Origin: Paenibacillus glycanilyticus NBRC 16618
GTDB taxonomy: Bacteria > Bacillota > Bacilli > Paenibacillales > Paenibacillaceae
Assembly: GCF_004000805.1 (NCBI RefSeq)
Contig: NZ_BILY01000031.1
Location: 20,788 to 84,787 of the forward strand
Direction of reading: 5' to 3'
Length of the DNA stretch: 64,000 nt
A model generated the notes under the pieces. The model had not been told where the DNA came from and did no database searches. It saw only the letters and a list, made by a program, of their open reading frames with translations. The position numbers and the translations under genes are program-made. Shown here piece after piece: positions 16,964-26,186 of the stretch (within the stretch, counting starts at the first letter, position 1; each line of letters begins with the position of its first letter).

Positions 16964-17944
16964 ATGGGATTTAACGGAATCTGGATAGCCGGACTTGCTA
17001 TCCTGCTGCAGCAGCCTGTACAGCCCGTACAGCCCGAGCGGCCTTATATTGTACCTGAACACCTGACCATTGAGTTCCGCGGACAACCGATTGCCCAGAT
17101 CAAGCGGGACGATTACGATCTTCCGGGAACGTCCTTTTTGGATATCGGGAAGTTCGATAAGCTGCAGTCCAAGCTGGAGAAAAAGATCAATATGCCCCCC
17201 GTTAACGCTTATATCGGCGATAGGGGGACGATCGTTCCGGAACAGTCTGGTTATCAACTGGACCGCGATCAATTTGCCACGCAATTTTACAGCTATTTCT
17301 TTAATAACAAGCCTTGGGCCATTGAGGTGCCTTTAACACATGTGCACGCGAGGGTGGACAGCGAATTGCTTGCCAGCATTAAGGAAAAAGCGATCGGCAA
17401 CTATGTTACTTATTACAACAGCAACAATAAGAACCGCTCCCATAACATTTCCTTAGCTGCAAAAGCGATTTCCAATACGGTCGTTTTCCCCGGCGAGACG
17501 TTTTCGTTTAACCGTACCGTGGGGCCAAGAACGCCGGAGAAAGGATATTTGAGTGCTCCGATAATCGTCCGCGGGGAGCTCTCCGAGGGAGTGGGAGGCG
17601 GCATTTGCCAAGTATCCTCCACTTTGTTTAATGCCATTGACAGCGCGGGACTCACAATCATCCAGCGATACTCGCATAGCCGGCATGTGCCTTACGTGAT
17701 GCCCGGACGGGATGCTACGGTAAGCTGGGACGGACCGGATTTCGTATTCAAGAATCAATACAATCAACCGGTTCTGATCCGTGCTTTCGCCGGAAGCGGG
17801 CGTGTATTTGTGTCCGTGTACTCTTCAGAGCTGATTGAATACAAACACCGCCACATTCCAAGCATGTCGAAAAAACTGCCCGAGGAAGTTGCTTTCAAAG
17901 CCCAACAGCATGACCTTAATGAAGGGAAGGAGTTGCTTCCGTGA
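16964..17944 (+). CDS. VanW-family secreted/anchored protein
   Basis: 326 residues. A short hydrophobic start (about 5-15) and a PQ-rich stretch precede an N-terminal peptidoglycan-binding-4-like region. The VanW domain (about 155-270) is plain: FPGETFSFNRTVGPRTPEKGY, GVGGGICQVSSTLFNA, YSHSRHVPYVMPGRDATV. VanW proteins occur with envelope genes; their biochemical role is not established. The stop overlaps the GTG start of the next gene (GTGA), so the two are coupled. Confidence 0.88.
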   Translation: MGFNGIWIAGLAILLQQPVQPVQPERPYIVPEHLTIEFRGQPIAQIKRDDYDLPGTSFLDIGKFDKLQSKLEKKINMPPVNAYIGDRGTIVPEQSGYQLDRDQFATQFYSYFFNNKPWAIEVPLTHVHARVDSELLASIKEKAIGNYVTYYNSNNKNRSHNISLAAKAISNTVVFPGETFSFNRTVGPRTPEKGYLSAPIIVRGELSEGVGGGICQVSSTLFNAIDSAGLTIIQRYSHSRHVPYVMPGRDATVSWDGPDFVFKNQYNQPVLIRAFAGSGRVFVSVYSSELIEYKHRHIPSMSKKLPEEVAFKAQQHDLNEGKELLP

Positions 17945-19191
17945 TTAAAAAATTAACTGCTTTGATAATGGCCGCTGTTGTCGTCTCTTCATTGCTGGCT
18001 CTTACAAGCGCGGCTGCGGAAGGGGAACGGGAAGCGCTGCAGGCTGCTTTTATCCGGACCAATAACTTATGGCTGGCGGTTGACGAGGTACAGAAGCCGC
18101 TGACGAAGGAGGAATATATTCGAAGCCCTCAATGGTCAAAAGACGGGAATTGGATGACCTTCCTTCGGGGTGAGAACAGGCCGGAAGTGTGGACCTATGA
18201 AGCTGCAACCGGCGGCATGAGAAGGCTGGGGGAAGGCAGCAATGCCAAATGGGCTCCCAATGACAACCGGTTAGCCATCTTGTCCGGAAGAACGCTTAGC
18301 GTCATGTCGGCTGACAGGCCAAGCGACCATTCGCAGGACCGTATTATGGACAATGCAGGGGAGTTCTCGTGGCTTCCGGACGGAAGCGGACTGCTTGCAT
18401 CTACTGCGGCTGAGCTGCTGCCGGAAGGCGGCTGGGCTCCGATTGAGCTGTATGTACTTAAGCCTGACGGTGCGGGTGGGGCTTGGTCAAAGCAGCTGTT
18501 TTACCGGCTGCCTGCCCAATCGGATGATTTTTTCGCGATTCAGACAAGCCCGTTCAAATGGTCGCCGGACGGAAAATGGATTGCGTTTATTGCCAAGCCA
18601 ACCGCTTCCTTATCTTCCGATGCCAACACGTTAATCCTGTTGTCTTCGGATGGCCGGAGCTTTGTGAAGGCCGGTCAGATGCTGGGCTATGCCAATTGGT
18701 TTCAATGGGCGCCGTCGAGCGGCCAGCTTGCCTTTATTGAAGGTACAGGCAGAGAAGCGACATCAAACAAGAAGCTGGCTGTTCTCGAGGACATTCTCTC
18801 GGTTAAGAAGCGCGTTCTGACGCCTCGAGGTTATGCCGACAATGACTTTACTTGGGACCGCGATGAAGCGATTATCGTGTCCCGGAGGAAAGAGTCGGCA
18901 TGGTCGGGCGATGAAGAAGACAGAACATTGCCTTTGCTTGCCAAGGTTAATCTTCGAACAGGGCAGAGCAAAAATGTGACGAGAGGCATCGAAGGCTATG
19001 GCGATTATGCGCCAACAATCATGAGGAACGGGATGATTGCCTTTGTGCAGTCCGGTCAAGGCTCCGCGGAGGTCAAGCTGATCAAACCGGGCGCAAGACG
19101 GTCCTTATCCTGGATTACGAAGCTGACCGTTGCCGAAGATTATTACGGCAGAGCGAATTGGAGCGACATGATTGGTTATTTGAACAAGTGA
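17941..19191 (+). CDS. Secreted TolB-like beta-propeller protein
   Basis: 416 residues beginning with a signal peptide (hydrophobic 7-24, ALTSAAAEG). The rest has repeated propeller blades with PQWSKDGNWMTF, KWAPNDNRLAIL, FSWLPDGSGLLA, FKWSPDGKWIAF and WFQWAPSSGQLAF, the WSPDG signature of TolB/WD40-like blades. It lacks an enzyme domain and probably binds a protein or glycan partner. It starts with GTG at 17941, with GAAGGGAAGGAG 8 nt upstream, overlapping the VanW stop. Confidence 0.82.
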   Translation: MIKKLTALIMAAVVVSSLLALTSAAAEGEREALQAAFIRTNNLWLAVDEVQKPLTKEEYIRSPQWSKDGNWMTFLRGENRPEVWTYEAATGGMRRLGEGSNAKWAPNDNRLAILSGRTLSVMSADRPSDHSQDRIMDNAGEFSWLPDGSGLLASTAAELLPEGGWAPIELYVLKPDGAGGAWSKQLFYRLPAQSDDFFAIQTSPFKWSPDGKWIAFIAKPTASLSSDANTLILLSSDGRSFVKAGQMLGYANWFQWAPSSGQLAFIEGTGREATSNKKLAVLEDILSVKKRVLTPRGYADNDFTWDRDEAIIVSRRKESAWSGDEEDRTLPLLAKVNLRTGQSKNVTRGIEGYGDYAPTIMRNGMIAFVQSGQGSAEVKLIKPGARRSLSWITKLTVAEDYYGRANWSDMIGYLNK

Positions 19192-19193
19192 AC

Positions 19194-19224
19194 GAAGGAG
19201 CTCCAATGACGGAGCTCCTTCATT
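19194..19224 (+). terminator. weak terminator after TolB-like gene
   Basis: Stem GAAGGAGCTCC / GGAGCTCCTTC with loop AATGAC, without a long T run (CATTCATT). Confidence 0.55.
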
Positions 19225-19251
19225 CATTGCTTCATTGGTCTAACGGAACAT

Positions 19252-19398
19252 CTAGCCTGTCGAAGGGCTGTTCGGAACATGGCCTTTTTGGTTGCGGTTC
19301 CGGTCCGTTGACCCCGCCACATTATTTTCAGCTTCTAACGAGTTGAACTGCAGTGCATGCATTTTACCTTGGAAAGAGCGTCGTTTATTATGCGACAT
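19252..19398 (-). CDS. Small hydrophilic protein (48 aa), unknown
   Basis: Minus-strand ATG at 19398 with a strong GGGAGG 10 nt upstream. It encodes 48 residues beginning MSHNKRRSFQGKMHALQF and ending NQKGHVPNSPSTG. The protein is basic, has no membrane segment, and is rich in Asn, Ser, Lys and His. This size and composition are typical of small spore-core proteins, but it does not match SspK, SspO or SspP as I remember them. A frame extending further upstream lacks another plausible start and runs over the RhaM gene. Function unknown. Confidence 0.55.
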   Translation of the reverse strand: MSHNKRRSFQGKMHALQFNSLEAENNVAGSTDRNRNQKGHVPNSPSTG

Positions 19399-19611
19399 GT
19401 TTGTTATTCCTCCCTGCGATAGAATGGCGCCTACAACCTGTGGCGACATTAGATTGCCCGCAGGCCGATTCGAATATCGCGCGAAAAATCTTCTCTTTAC
19501 ACCATGACATGGATAGCCTATATTGATCCTGTCAGCATTTTTGTAAACGTCTTCATAAGGAAGGGCATGATTGACGTTCGGCAATGAAGGAAAGAGAAGG
19601 AGAGGTAGCAA

Positions 19612-19938
19612 ATGGAGAACAGCAATAAATTCGCTTGGACCTGGAAAATCAAAGAAGAAAAACTTGAGGAATACGTAGCCATGCATCTGGCCCCTTGGCC
19701 TGAAATTATGGAAGAGCATTCGCGCGCAGGGATCCGGAATTATTCGATCTTTCAGAACGGCAACCAGTTTTTCTACTGCTTCGAATGCGATGATGTAGAG
19801 AAGGCGTTCGGCATAATCGCCGAGAGCGAGCCGTGCAACCGCTGGAACGCCATTACCTCGCAAATGGTGGAGGGCTCATTCGATTTCCGCGAAGCCGAGC
19901 CGATTCGTCCGTTAAGAGAAGTCTTTTACCTGAAATAA
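19612..19938 (+). CDS. rhaM: L-rhamnose mutarotase
   Basis: 108 residues, full length for the RhaM/RhaU family, a ferredoxin-like dimer that interconverts alpha and beta anomers of L-rhamnose. Typical features are FAWTWKIKEEKLEEYVAMH (catalytic His in MHLAPWPE), IRNYSIFQNGNQFFYCFEC, and the C-terminal RPLREVFYL. AAGGAGAGGTAGCAA gives the start. No other rhamnose genes are near, so it may serve scavenging or act on another sugar. Confidence 0.88.
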   Translation: MENSNKFAWTWKIKEEKLEEYVAMHLAPWPEIMEEHSRAGIRNYSIFQNGNQFFYCFECDDVEKAFGIIAESEPCNRWNAITSQMVEGSFDFREAEPIRPLREVFYLK

Positions 19939-19964
19939 GCCGTAATAACAAGTTGAATTTATCC

Positions 19965-20007
19965 AGGGCTGCCTGACGCGAATTGGCGTTAAGCGGTCCT
20001 TTTTTGT
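19965..20007 (+). terminator. probable terminator after rhaM
   Basis: The imperfect stem AGGGCTGCCTGACGC / GGCGTTAAGCGGTCCT contains several G.T pairs and one mismatch and is followed by TTTTTT. Confidence 0.6.
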
Positions 20008-20103
20008 TAACTGGAAGAGAGCGGCTTTGCAGAAAGTCGAAAATCGTCGTATTATAGAGACTAGGTGTCATTTTTATCGAGTTTTGAGAGGAGCATTTAT
20101 ACC

Positions 20104-20409
20104 ATGAGCGAGTTAAGTCAATACGGTATTCAATTAACAGCACAAATCATACATGCTAAGCAATTCGAGAAAAAGATGAGAGGCTACAGCCAAGAGCAGG
20201 TGGATGAGTTCCTCGACGAGATTATCAAGGACTACAGCCGCATGCAGGAGCTGATCGTGAAGTTTGAAGCTGACCTGGCGAACATACATATGGAACTGAT
20301 GAAGGACAAGGAAGCCTTCGATTACTTCATGATCAAACGCCGTCTGGAAGACCTGGAGCAGCGCGTATTCGGGGAAAAGAGAGAAACGCTTCGCCCGCGC
20401 GTATTCTAA
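20104..20409 (+). CDS. gpsB: GpsB/DivIVA-family cell-division protein
   Basis: 101 residues. The N-terminal DivIVA motif is FEKKMRGYSQEQVDEFLDEIIKDY. A coiled coil follows, and the end is IKRRLEDLEQRVFGEK, closely like the GpsB C-terminus (ILKRLSNLEKHVFG in B. subtilis, from memory). GpsB coordinates PBP1 and division/elongation proteins at the septum. The ATG at 20104 has GAGGAG about 8 nt upstream, so a longer frame from 20065 is not used. It stands alone between two terminators. Confidence 0.82.
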   Translation: MSELSQYGIQLTAQIIHAKQFEKKMRGYSQEQVDEFLDEIIKDYSRMQELIVKFEADLANIHMELMKDKEAFDYFMIKRRLEDLEQRVFGEKRETLRPRVF

Positions 20410-20421
20410 TCGTTGCATGTT

Positions 20422-20471
20422 AAAAAGCCGCTTGGCTCTATGTCGGATAGAGCGGAAGCGGCTTTTCGTTT
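20422..20471. terminator. terminator after gpsB
   Basis: Stem AAAAGCCGCTT / AAGCGGCTTTT with an inner GCTCTAT/ATAGAGC arm, then CGTTTTATC. It also faces the 3' end of the convergent helicase gene. Confidence 0.8.
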
Positions 20472-20483
20472 TATCAGAAAAAT

Positions 20484-21917
20484 TTATTTGTTTCCTCGGC
20501 GTACCTTTAATTGCTTGCCTTTTATCGTCGTATTCTTCATCAGCTCAAGAACAAGCGAACCTTTGCCGTTAAGAATCTCGACATCGGTCACATGGTCGAG
20601 AATCGTTATGATCCCGATATCGTCAGCCGTTACCCCGTCAAGCTTCGCAATGGTCCCGACGAAGTCTACCGCCCTGAATTTCTTTTTCTTCCCGCCATTG
20701 AAGTTAAGCTTCATGATTTGCTTGTTTAATTGCTCGCGGCGGTCCTTTTTCAGCTCAACTCCAACGTTTATTTTGCGCTGGAAATCTTCGAGGCGGCGGT
20801 TAACCTCTTCTTCAGAAGGAGCCGGCACTCTCGGAATCGCGAAGCCGATGTAATCTTCGATCTCCGCCAGCCGTCTGCCGTCGTTAGGGGCGAGGAAGGT
20901 AATCGCTTTTCCGTTTTTGCCGGCGCGTCCGGTACGTCCCGTACGGTGCACGTAGCTTTCTTTCTCTAACGGGATATCGTAGTTAATGACATGGGTGATG
21001 TTCGTAATGTCGATCCCCCTTGCCGCAACATCCGTCGCAATCAGATAGCGGAATTGGCCTCTTCTGAACGCATTCATCACTTCGAAGCGTTCTTCCTGCT
21101 CCAGACCGCCGTGGATGCGATCGCATGGATAGTCGAGCTCGGCCATCGACCGGAATAGCTTGTCGACATTCTCCTGGGTCCGGCAGAAAATAATACAGCT
21201 GTCCGGGTTCTCCGCAACTAGAACGTCCTGCAGCAAGGCCAGCTTATCCGCTTCCTTCACTTCAATAAGGGAATGTTCAATGGTTGCGGTTGTTAGTCCG
21301 CTTGCCTGAATCTCAATTTGCGCGGGATTGTCCATATATCGTCGAGACAGCTTGGCGACATCCTCGGGGAAGGTGGCGGAAAACAGCATCGTTACCCGAT
21401 CGCCGGGCAAGGCTTGAATAATCGATTGGACTTGTTCGATAAATCCCATATTCAGCATTTCGTCGGCTTCGTCAATGACCAGATAAGCGAGTTTGTCGAG
21501 CGCAAGCGTACCTCGGTCAATATGGTCAAGCACGCGTCCCGGCGTTCCGACTACCATATGCGTCCTTTGCTTCAGCTCGGCCTTTTGAATATGAAAAGGA
21601 GATTTCCCGTAAAGGGCCGTTGCTTTGATTCGTTTAAACCGGCCGATATTGGTAATGTCCTCCGTGACTTGAACCGCAAGCTCGCGGGTTGGCGTCAAGA
21701 TTAAAGCTTGCGGCTTATTCTCGTTCCATTCCACAAGCTCGCAGAGGGGGATGCCGTAAGCGGCTGTTTTTCCGCTGCCGGTTTGCGATTTGACGACCAG
21801 ATCCCTTTTCTCGAGCGCAATGGGGATCACTTTCGCTTGCACCTCCGTAGGGGTGTCAAAGCCCAAGCTGCTCAGAGCTGTCGTAATTTCCTTGCTTAAT
21901 CCTTTAAATACCGTCAT
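20484..21917 (-). CDS. dbpA: DEAD-box RNA helicase DbpA/YxiN
   Basis: 477 residues. Helicase motifs are complete: SQTGSGKTA, PTRELAVQ, TPGRVLDH, VIDEADEML, SATF, ATDVAARGID and HRTGRTGRAG. The C-terminal 80 residues (IRKLNFNGGKKKKFRAVDF-like start, LDHVTDVEILN, KNTTIKGKQLKVRRGNK) form the DbpA RNA-binding domain that recognises hairpin 92 of 23S rRNA. It acts in late 50S assembly. The ATG at 21917 (MTVFKGLS) has AGAAGAGG 6 nt upstream and aligns with YxiN; an in-frame ATG 30 nt earlier lacks a site. Confidence 0.95.
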   Translation of the reverse strand: MTVFKGLSKEITTALSSLGFDTPTEVQAKVIPIALEKRDLVVKSQTGSGKTAAYGIPLCELVEWNENKPQALILTPTRELAVQVTEDITNIGRFKRIKATALYGKSPFHIQKAELKQRTHMVVGTPGRVLDHIDRGTLALDKLAYLVIDEADEMLNMGFIEQVQSIIQALPGDRVTMLFSATFPEDVAKLSRRYMDNPAQIEIQASGLTTATIEHSLIEVKEADKLALLQDVLVAENPDSCIIFCRTQENVDKLFRSMAELDYPCDRIHGGLEQEERFEVMNAFRRGQFRYLIATDVAARGIDITNITHVINYDIPLEKESYVHRTGRTGRAGKNGKAITFLAPNDGRRLAEIEDYIGFAIPRVPAPSEEEVNRRLEDFQRKINVGVELKKDRREQLNKQIMKLNFNGGKKKKFRAVDFVGTIAKLDGVTADDIGIITILDHVTDVEILNGKGSLVLELMKNTTIKGKQLKVRRGNK

Positions 21918-22041
21918 CTTAAACCTCTTCTGCATGATATTCGCCATACTAGGCCGTACATATTAGCTTATACTTGTTCATTATACCCGGAATCGCGATT
22001 GATAGTGTTATAATCGTTAGAAGAATGAAAGGATGATAGCG

Positions 22042-23613
22042 ATGAGCGTAATTAGACTTGAGAACGTAACGAAAAAATATGAAGACGCTATGATCTTTCG
22101 CGATATTTATTTTCGCCTGAGTCAAGGGGAACGCGTTGGACTGATTGGCCGTAATGGCGCGGGCAAGTCTACGGTATTCAGGCTCATTATGGGCAAGGAA
22201 GAGCCTACGTCCGGGAAGGTCGAGATCGATCCGCAAGCGAAGATCGGCTACTTCTCGCAGTTCTCGGAACTTAGCGGCAGCTTATCCGTGCAGCAGGAGC
22301 TGGAGATGTGCTTTGAGCAAGTTGCACTCATCGAACGAGAGCTTCAGGAGGTTGCGGAGAAGCTGGGATCGGTGACGGATGACGGCGAGATGGACAAGCT
22401 GTTGTCTAGACAAGCGGAATTGTTCGAGCAGATGGAGCATCTGGACGGCTGGAATGTGTCTGTCGAGATTAACACCGTGCTTACGAAGCTGGGATTCAAC
22501 GATCATTCGCGTCATCAGCCGGTCGGCGAGTTGTCCGGAGGCTGGAGAAACCGCGCGGCACTAGCCAAGATGCTCATCCAAACGCCGGATGTCGTCCTGC
22601 TCGACGAGCCTACGAACTATTTGGATATGGAAGGGATTGCTTGGCTGGAGCAGTGGCTGTTCCGGTTCAAGGGGGCCATGATTCTGGTGTCCCATGACAG
22701 GGAATTCATCGATAAAGTCGTTACGAGAACGATCGAGATCGAGAACTATCATTTTCAGGAATACGACGGCAATTACACCGATTATGTCCGCAAGAAGAAG
22801 TTGCGCAAGAAGGAGCTGGACCGCCAGTTCGAGTGGGAAGAGGAGCTTCTCCTGATGGAAGCTGAAGCCATAGACAGCCGAAGCAGCAAAAAGACGTCGA
22901 AAGACCGTCTTTCCCGTAAACTAGCGGATAACAAGAAACGGATTGAGCCTCATCCCGTTAATGTGCTGATCACCGATATTTACGAAAAGCTGCGTTTTCC
23001 GGACAAATTATGCGAAGTGAAGCAAATCAGCCAAACGTATGACGGCAGACGGATTTTCGAGAATATCAGCTTTGACATTCAAAAGGAAGATCGTCTTGTG
23101 ATCGTTGGCCCTAACGGGAGCGGGAAATCCACTCTCATCAAAGTGTTGACGGGGCAGGAGAAGCAGGAGTCCGGCGAAGTCGTCTGGGAGAGAGGGGTAA
23201 GCTACGCTTATTTCAACCGGATGTGGGAGGAGCTTGATCCGAAGGACACGGTCAGCCATGCGGTGAATACGTATGGGCTTGGCCTGGATGCGCCGCGGAA
23301 AAAGGTCAATAAGTTCCTCTCCATGCTGCAATTCTCAGAAGCGGATTTAAGCAAATTTATCGGTAATCTGTCGGGCGGGCAGAAAGCCCGGGTTGCGCTT
23401 GCCAAATGCCTGCTATCCGGTGCCGCCGTTATTATTTTGGACGAACCGACGAATCATCTTGATTTAACGAGTATTCAAGTGATGGAGCAGGCGCTGATTC
23501 ATTTCCCGGGAGCGGTTATCACTGTCAGTCATGATCGATTCTTTATCGATAAAATCGGAACAAAAATGCTGACCTTCGATCCGGATACCGGGGTAAGCGA
23601 ACTGAGCTTGTAG
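22042..23613 (+). CDS. ABC-F family ATPase
   Basis: 523 residues, soluble, with two ABC domains. The first has GRNGAGKST, ELSGGWRNRAALAKM and LLDEPTNYLD. The second has GPNGSGKST, NLSGGQKARVALAK and LDEPTNHLDL. A charged linker of about 80 residues lies between, with RKKKLRKKELDRQFEWEEE and KDRLSRKLADNKK. ABC-F proteins act on the ribosome, in translation factor or antibiotic-protection roles. The linker is not a type I recognise, so the subtype is open. AAGGA precedes the ATG at 22042 by 8 nt. Confidence 0.88.
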   Translation: MSVIRLENVTKKYEDAMIFRDIYFRLSQGERVGLIGRNGAGKSTVFRLIMGKEEPTSGKVEIDPQAKIGYFSQFSELSGSLSVQQELEMCFEQVALIERELQEVAEKLGSVTDDGEMDKLLSRQAELFEQMEHLDGWNVSVEINTVLTKLGFNDHSRHQPVGELSGGWRNRAALAKMLIQTPDVVLLDEPTNYLDMEGIAWLEQWLFRFKGAMILVSHDREFIDKVVTRTIEIENYHFQEYDGNYTDYVRKKKLRKKELDRQFEWEEELLLMEAEAIDSRSSKKTSKDRLSRKLADNKKRIEPHPVNVLITDIYEKLRFPDKLCEVKQISQTYDGRRIFENISFDIQKEDRLVIVGPNGSGKSTLIKVLTGQEKQESGEVVWERGVSYAYFNRMWEELDPKDTVSHAVNTYGLGLDAPRKKVNKFLSMLQFSEADLSKFIGNLSGGQKARVALAKCLLSGAAVIILDEPTNHLDLTSIQVMEQALIHFPGAVITVSHDRFFIDKIGTKMLTFDPDTGVSELSL

Positions 23614-23621
23614 AGAAACGC

Positions 23622-23665
23622 AAAGGCAGGACAAAGCGCGTATGTGCTTATGTCCTGCTTTTTTT
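23622..23665 (+). terminator. terminator after ABC-F gene
   Basis: Stem GCAGGACA / TGTCCTGC with an extra AAGC/GCTT pairing, followed by TTTTTTTATT. Confidence 0.85.
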
Positions 23666-23815
23666 ATTACGGAAAAAGTGCAAAGGTTTAAACAAATCGC
23701 AAAATATATTTTGTTTTTACTCGAAAAAGGCATAGACATGCGAACATTCGTGCCCTTAGAATAGGGATGTATTTCCATTTCCATGATTCTCCAATTCAGG
23801 GAGGGGTCAACTTAA

Positions 23816-24970
23816 ATGCAGGACATGATTCACATTCATGAGGGCTGGACCAATGCCAGTCCGGAGGAAGTCGGATTCGATAGAGAGCATCTCCGGCGTC
23901 TCGACGATCATTATGCTTCCATTATCGGAAACGGTACGATTCAAGCCGCAAGCTACATCATCGCAAGAAAAGGAAAGGTATTCGCACAGCGCTCGCTAGG
24001 GAGTTTGCGCCATGAAGACGGCAGCGCGGATCTTCTTCCCGATTCCATTCGGAAAATCTATTCGATCACCAAAGTATTTACGGCAGTTGCTATCCATCAG
24101 CTAATAGATCGCGGGAAAATCTTTCTGACGGAATCCGTCAGCCGGATCCTGCCCGAATTCGACAACGATAAGCACCGCGACATTACGATTTTCCAGCTGC
24201 TCACCCATACCTCCGGTCTTCAGGGAGATCCCGGTTTTTACCTGGAGCCTTACGGACTTCCGTGGTACGAATGGATGGCGCACGAAGCGAAGAAAACTTA
24301 TCCGCATATCAATTGGCTGCAGGTTGTCATCTCTGGACCCATGCAGCGCATGCCGGGAAAGGAATGGATCTATTGCTCAAGCGGATATGCCATACTGGGC
24401 GAAATTATTGCCAAGGTATCCGGCAAGACCTACGAACAGTACATACACGATGAGATTTTGGTTCCTCTCGGCTTAACGAATACCTTCTTCAAGGTGCCCG
24501 AGGAGCAACGGGACGCAGTCTGCTGCACGAATGATTGGGAGAAAAGAGAAATCTACGAGCCGCGAGAGCGGACGGCGGACATGCCAAACGTGGCAGGCAA
24601 CGGTCTTTATTCGACGCTTGAGGACTTGTGGAAATTCGGACAGATGATGCTGGACGGCGGAATCGGCAACGGCAGCCGCGTGTTGTCCAAACGTTCCGTT
24701 GAGCTGCAAACGGCCAATCATCTGCATGGTGTAACGAGCAGGGGCTGGGGCAATCTTCACGCGGATTTCAAATACGGGCTAGGCTGGTCGGTAGATCATT
24801 TTGATCTGGCGAGCAAAGGAACCTTCTCGCATGAAGGCTACGGCCATTGCGGCTTGTATGTGGATCCCGTCGAGGAATTGGTATTCGCGTTCCTGGTTCC
24901 AAGCCATAAAGGCTTCACGAATGAATCGGTGGTTACCCCGCGGGCTATCGTCTGGTCGGGATTGGAATAA
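23816..24970 (+). CDS. Serine hydrolase, beta-lactamase class C/esterase family (1 of 2)
   Basis: 384 residues with the penicillin-binding-like fold. The active-site motif is Ser83-Ile-Thr-Lys86 (YSITKVFTAVAIHQL). Tyr186 lies in WIYCSSGYAILGEII, where class C enzymes have YxN. LLTHTSGLQGDPG and HEGYGHCGLYVDP are also family hallmarks. There is no signal peptide, so it is cytoplasmic. The likely activity is an esterase, D-peptidase or carbohydrate-acyl hydrolase, not antibiotic resistance. It heads a five-gene operon with a paralogue and an ABC exporter. CAGGGAGGGG precedes the ATG. Confidence 0.9.
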   Translation: MQDMIHIHEGWTNASPEEVGFDREHLRRLDDHYASIIGNGTIQAASYIIARKGKVFAQRSLGSLRHEDGSADLLPDSIRKIYSITKVFTAVAIHQLIDRGKIFLTESVSRILPEFDNDKHRDITIFQLLTHTSGLQGDPGFYLEPYGLPWYEWMAHEAKKTYPHINWLQVVISGPMQRMPGKEWIYCSSGYAILGEIIAKVSGKTYEQYIHDEILVPLGLTNTFFKVPEEQRDAVCCTNDWEKREIYEPRERTADMPNVAGNGLYSTLEDLWKFGQMMLDGGIGNGSRVLSKRSVELQTANHLHGVTSRGWGNLHADFKYGLGWSVDHFDLASKGTFSHEGYGHCGLYVDPVEELVFAFLVPSHKGFTNESVVTPRAIVWSGLE

Positions 24971-24998
24971 TAATCAGTCTTTTAACGGAGGGATGCCC

Positions 24999-26186
24999 AT
25001 GTCAACATCGGGTGTAAATACGGCAATACAACCGCAGGAGACCGGATTCGATCCGGATGCGCGGCTTCGGCTGGAGGAGCATTTCAAGTCGCTTATCGAA
25101 CAGAAACAAATTCAAAGCGCGTCTTATCTTCTTTCCGCAAATGGCAAGGTTTTTGCAAAAGCCGCCTTTGGACAGCTCAAGTACACGGATCCCGATTTGG
25201 TCTGCCAGGACGATACGATCCGCAAAATCGCGTCGGTAACCAAGCTGTTCACCGCGACGGCGATTTTTCAGCTGGTCGAGCAGGGCAAGCTGTTTCTCCG
25301 GCAGTCGGTCTCGGAATGGATCGGGGAATTCAAAAACGCCACGTACGAAAAAATTCAAATCTGGCACCTGCTGACCCATACTTCGGGCCTTCAGGCGGAT
25401 CCCGGCTACTTCCAGGAGCCTTATCCGAGAGGCTGGTGGGATATGCTGTTCGCCTTCGAGCCGGAGACGGAAGGGCCGGATGCCGTCACCGATCCGGAGG
25501 AGCTGGAAAAGCAGCGTCGCAGCCAGTGGATTCGCTCTCTCTTATCCGGTCAGCCTTTATCGGCGCCTGGCGTAGAATGGAGCTATTCGTCAGCCGGATT
25601 TAACGTTCTGGGCGAGATTGTATCCCGCGCAAGCGGAATTCCGTTTGAGCAGTACGTAATGGAGAGGATTGTAACGCCACTTGGCATGAACCGTACGTTC
25701 TTCGATATTCCGGAGGAGCTGCTGAATGAGGTGTGCTGGATTAACGAGCATGAGAAGAATCGGGATACGAAGAAGCATGACCGCAAATACAGTCCGCAAA
25801 GAGCCGGGGGCGGCATGAACTCTACGTTGGATGACTTGTACCGCTTTGGTCAGATGCTGCTTAACAAAGGCACGCTTGACGGTGTCAAAATCTTATCCCG
25901 CAAGTCGGTAGAGAAGATGAGCACGAATGTGCTGAACAGCGGGATTGAAGGCTTTTGCTGGGGAGGGCGGGTCAAGAGCTTTACGTACGGACTTGGAGCG
26001 AACCTCACCGGGCATGACGAGTGGCTGCCCGTTGGCTCCTACGGCCATGAAGGGGCGGGACGCTGCAAGCTGCTTGTTGATCCTCAGCATCAGTCGGTTG
26101 TCGTATTTTTTGTGCCTTCCAATCTGGACTGGTGTCCGGAGTCGATTAACGGTACGCAAAACATTATCGGCTCCGGCTGGCTGTGA
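24999..26186 (+). CDS. Serine hydrolase, beta-lactamase class C/esterase family (2 of 2)
   Basis: 395 residues and a paralogue of the gene 28 nt upstream, arisen by tandem duplication. Motifs are Ser79-Val-Thr-Lys82 (SVTKLFTATAI), LLTHTSGLQADPG, WSYSSAGFNVLGEIV (Tyr196) and SYGHEGAGRCKLLVDP. It has an insertion of about 18 residues near 155-172 compared with its neighbour. No signal peptide. CGGAGGG is 6 nt before the ATG at 24999. The stop overlaps the GTG of the first ABC permease (GTGA), so expression is coupled. Confidence 0.9.
   Translation: MSTSGVNTAIQPQETGFDPDARLRLEEHFKSLIEQKQIQSASYLLSANGKVFAKAAFGQLKYTDPDLVCQDDTIRKIASVTKLFTATAIFQLVEQGKLFLRQSVSEWIGEFKNATYEKIQIWHLLTHTSGLQADPGYFQEPYPRGWWDMLFAFEPETEGPDAVTDPEELEKQRRSQWIRSLLSGQPLSAPGVEWSYSSAGFNVLGEIVSRASGIPFEQYVMERIVTPLGMNRTFFDIPEELLNEVCWINEHEKNRDTKKHDRKYSPQRAGGGMNSTLDDLYRFGQMLLNKGTLDGVKILSRKSVEKMSTNVLNSGIEGFCWGGRVKSFTYGLGANLTGHDEWLPVGSYGHEGAGRCKLLVDPQHQSVVVFFVPSNLDWCPESINGTQNIIGSGWL

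Noticed and set aside
19292..19507. 71-aa plus-strand frame
   Set aside because: Antisense to the better-supported 48-aa gene; no ribosome site.
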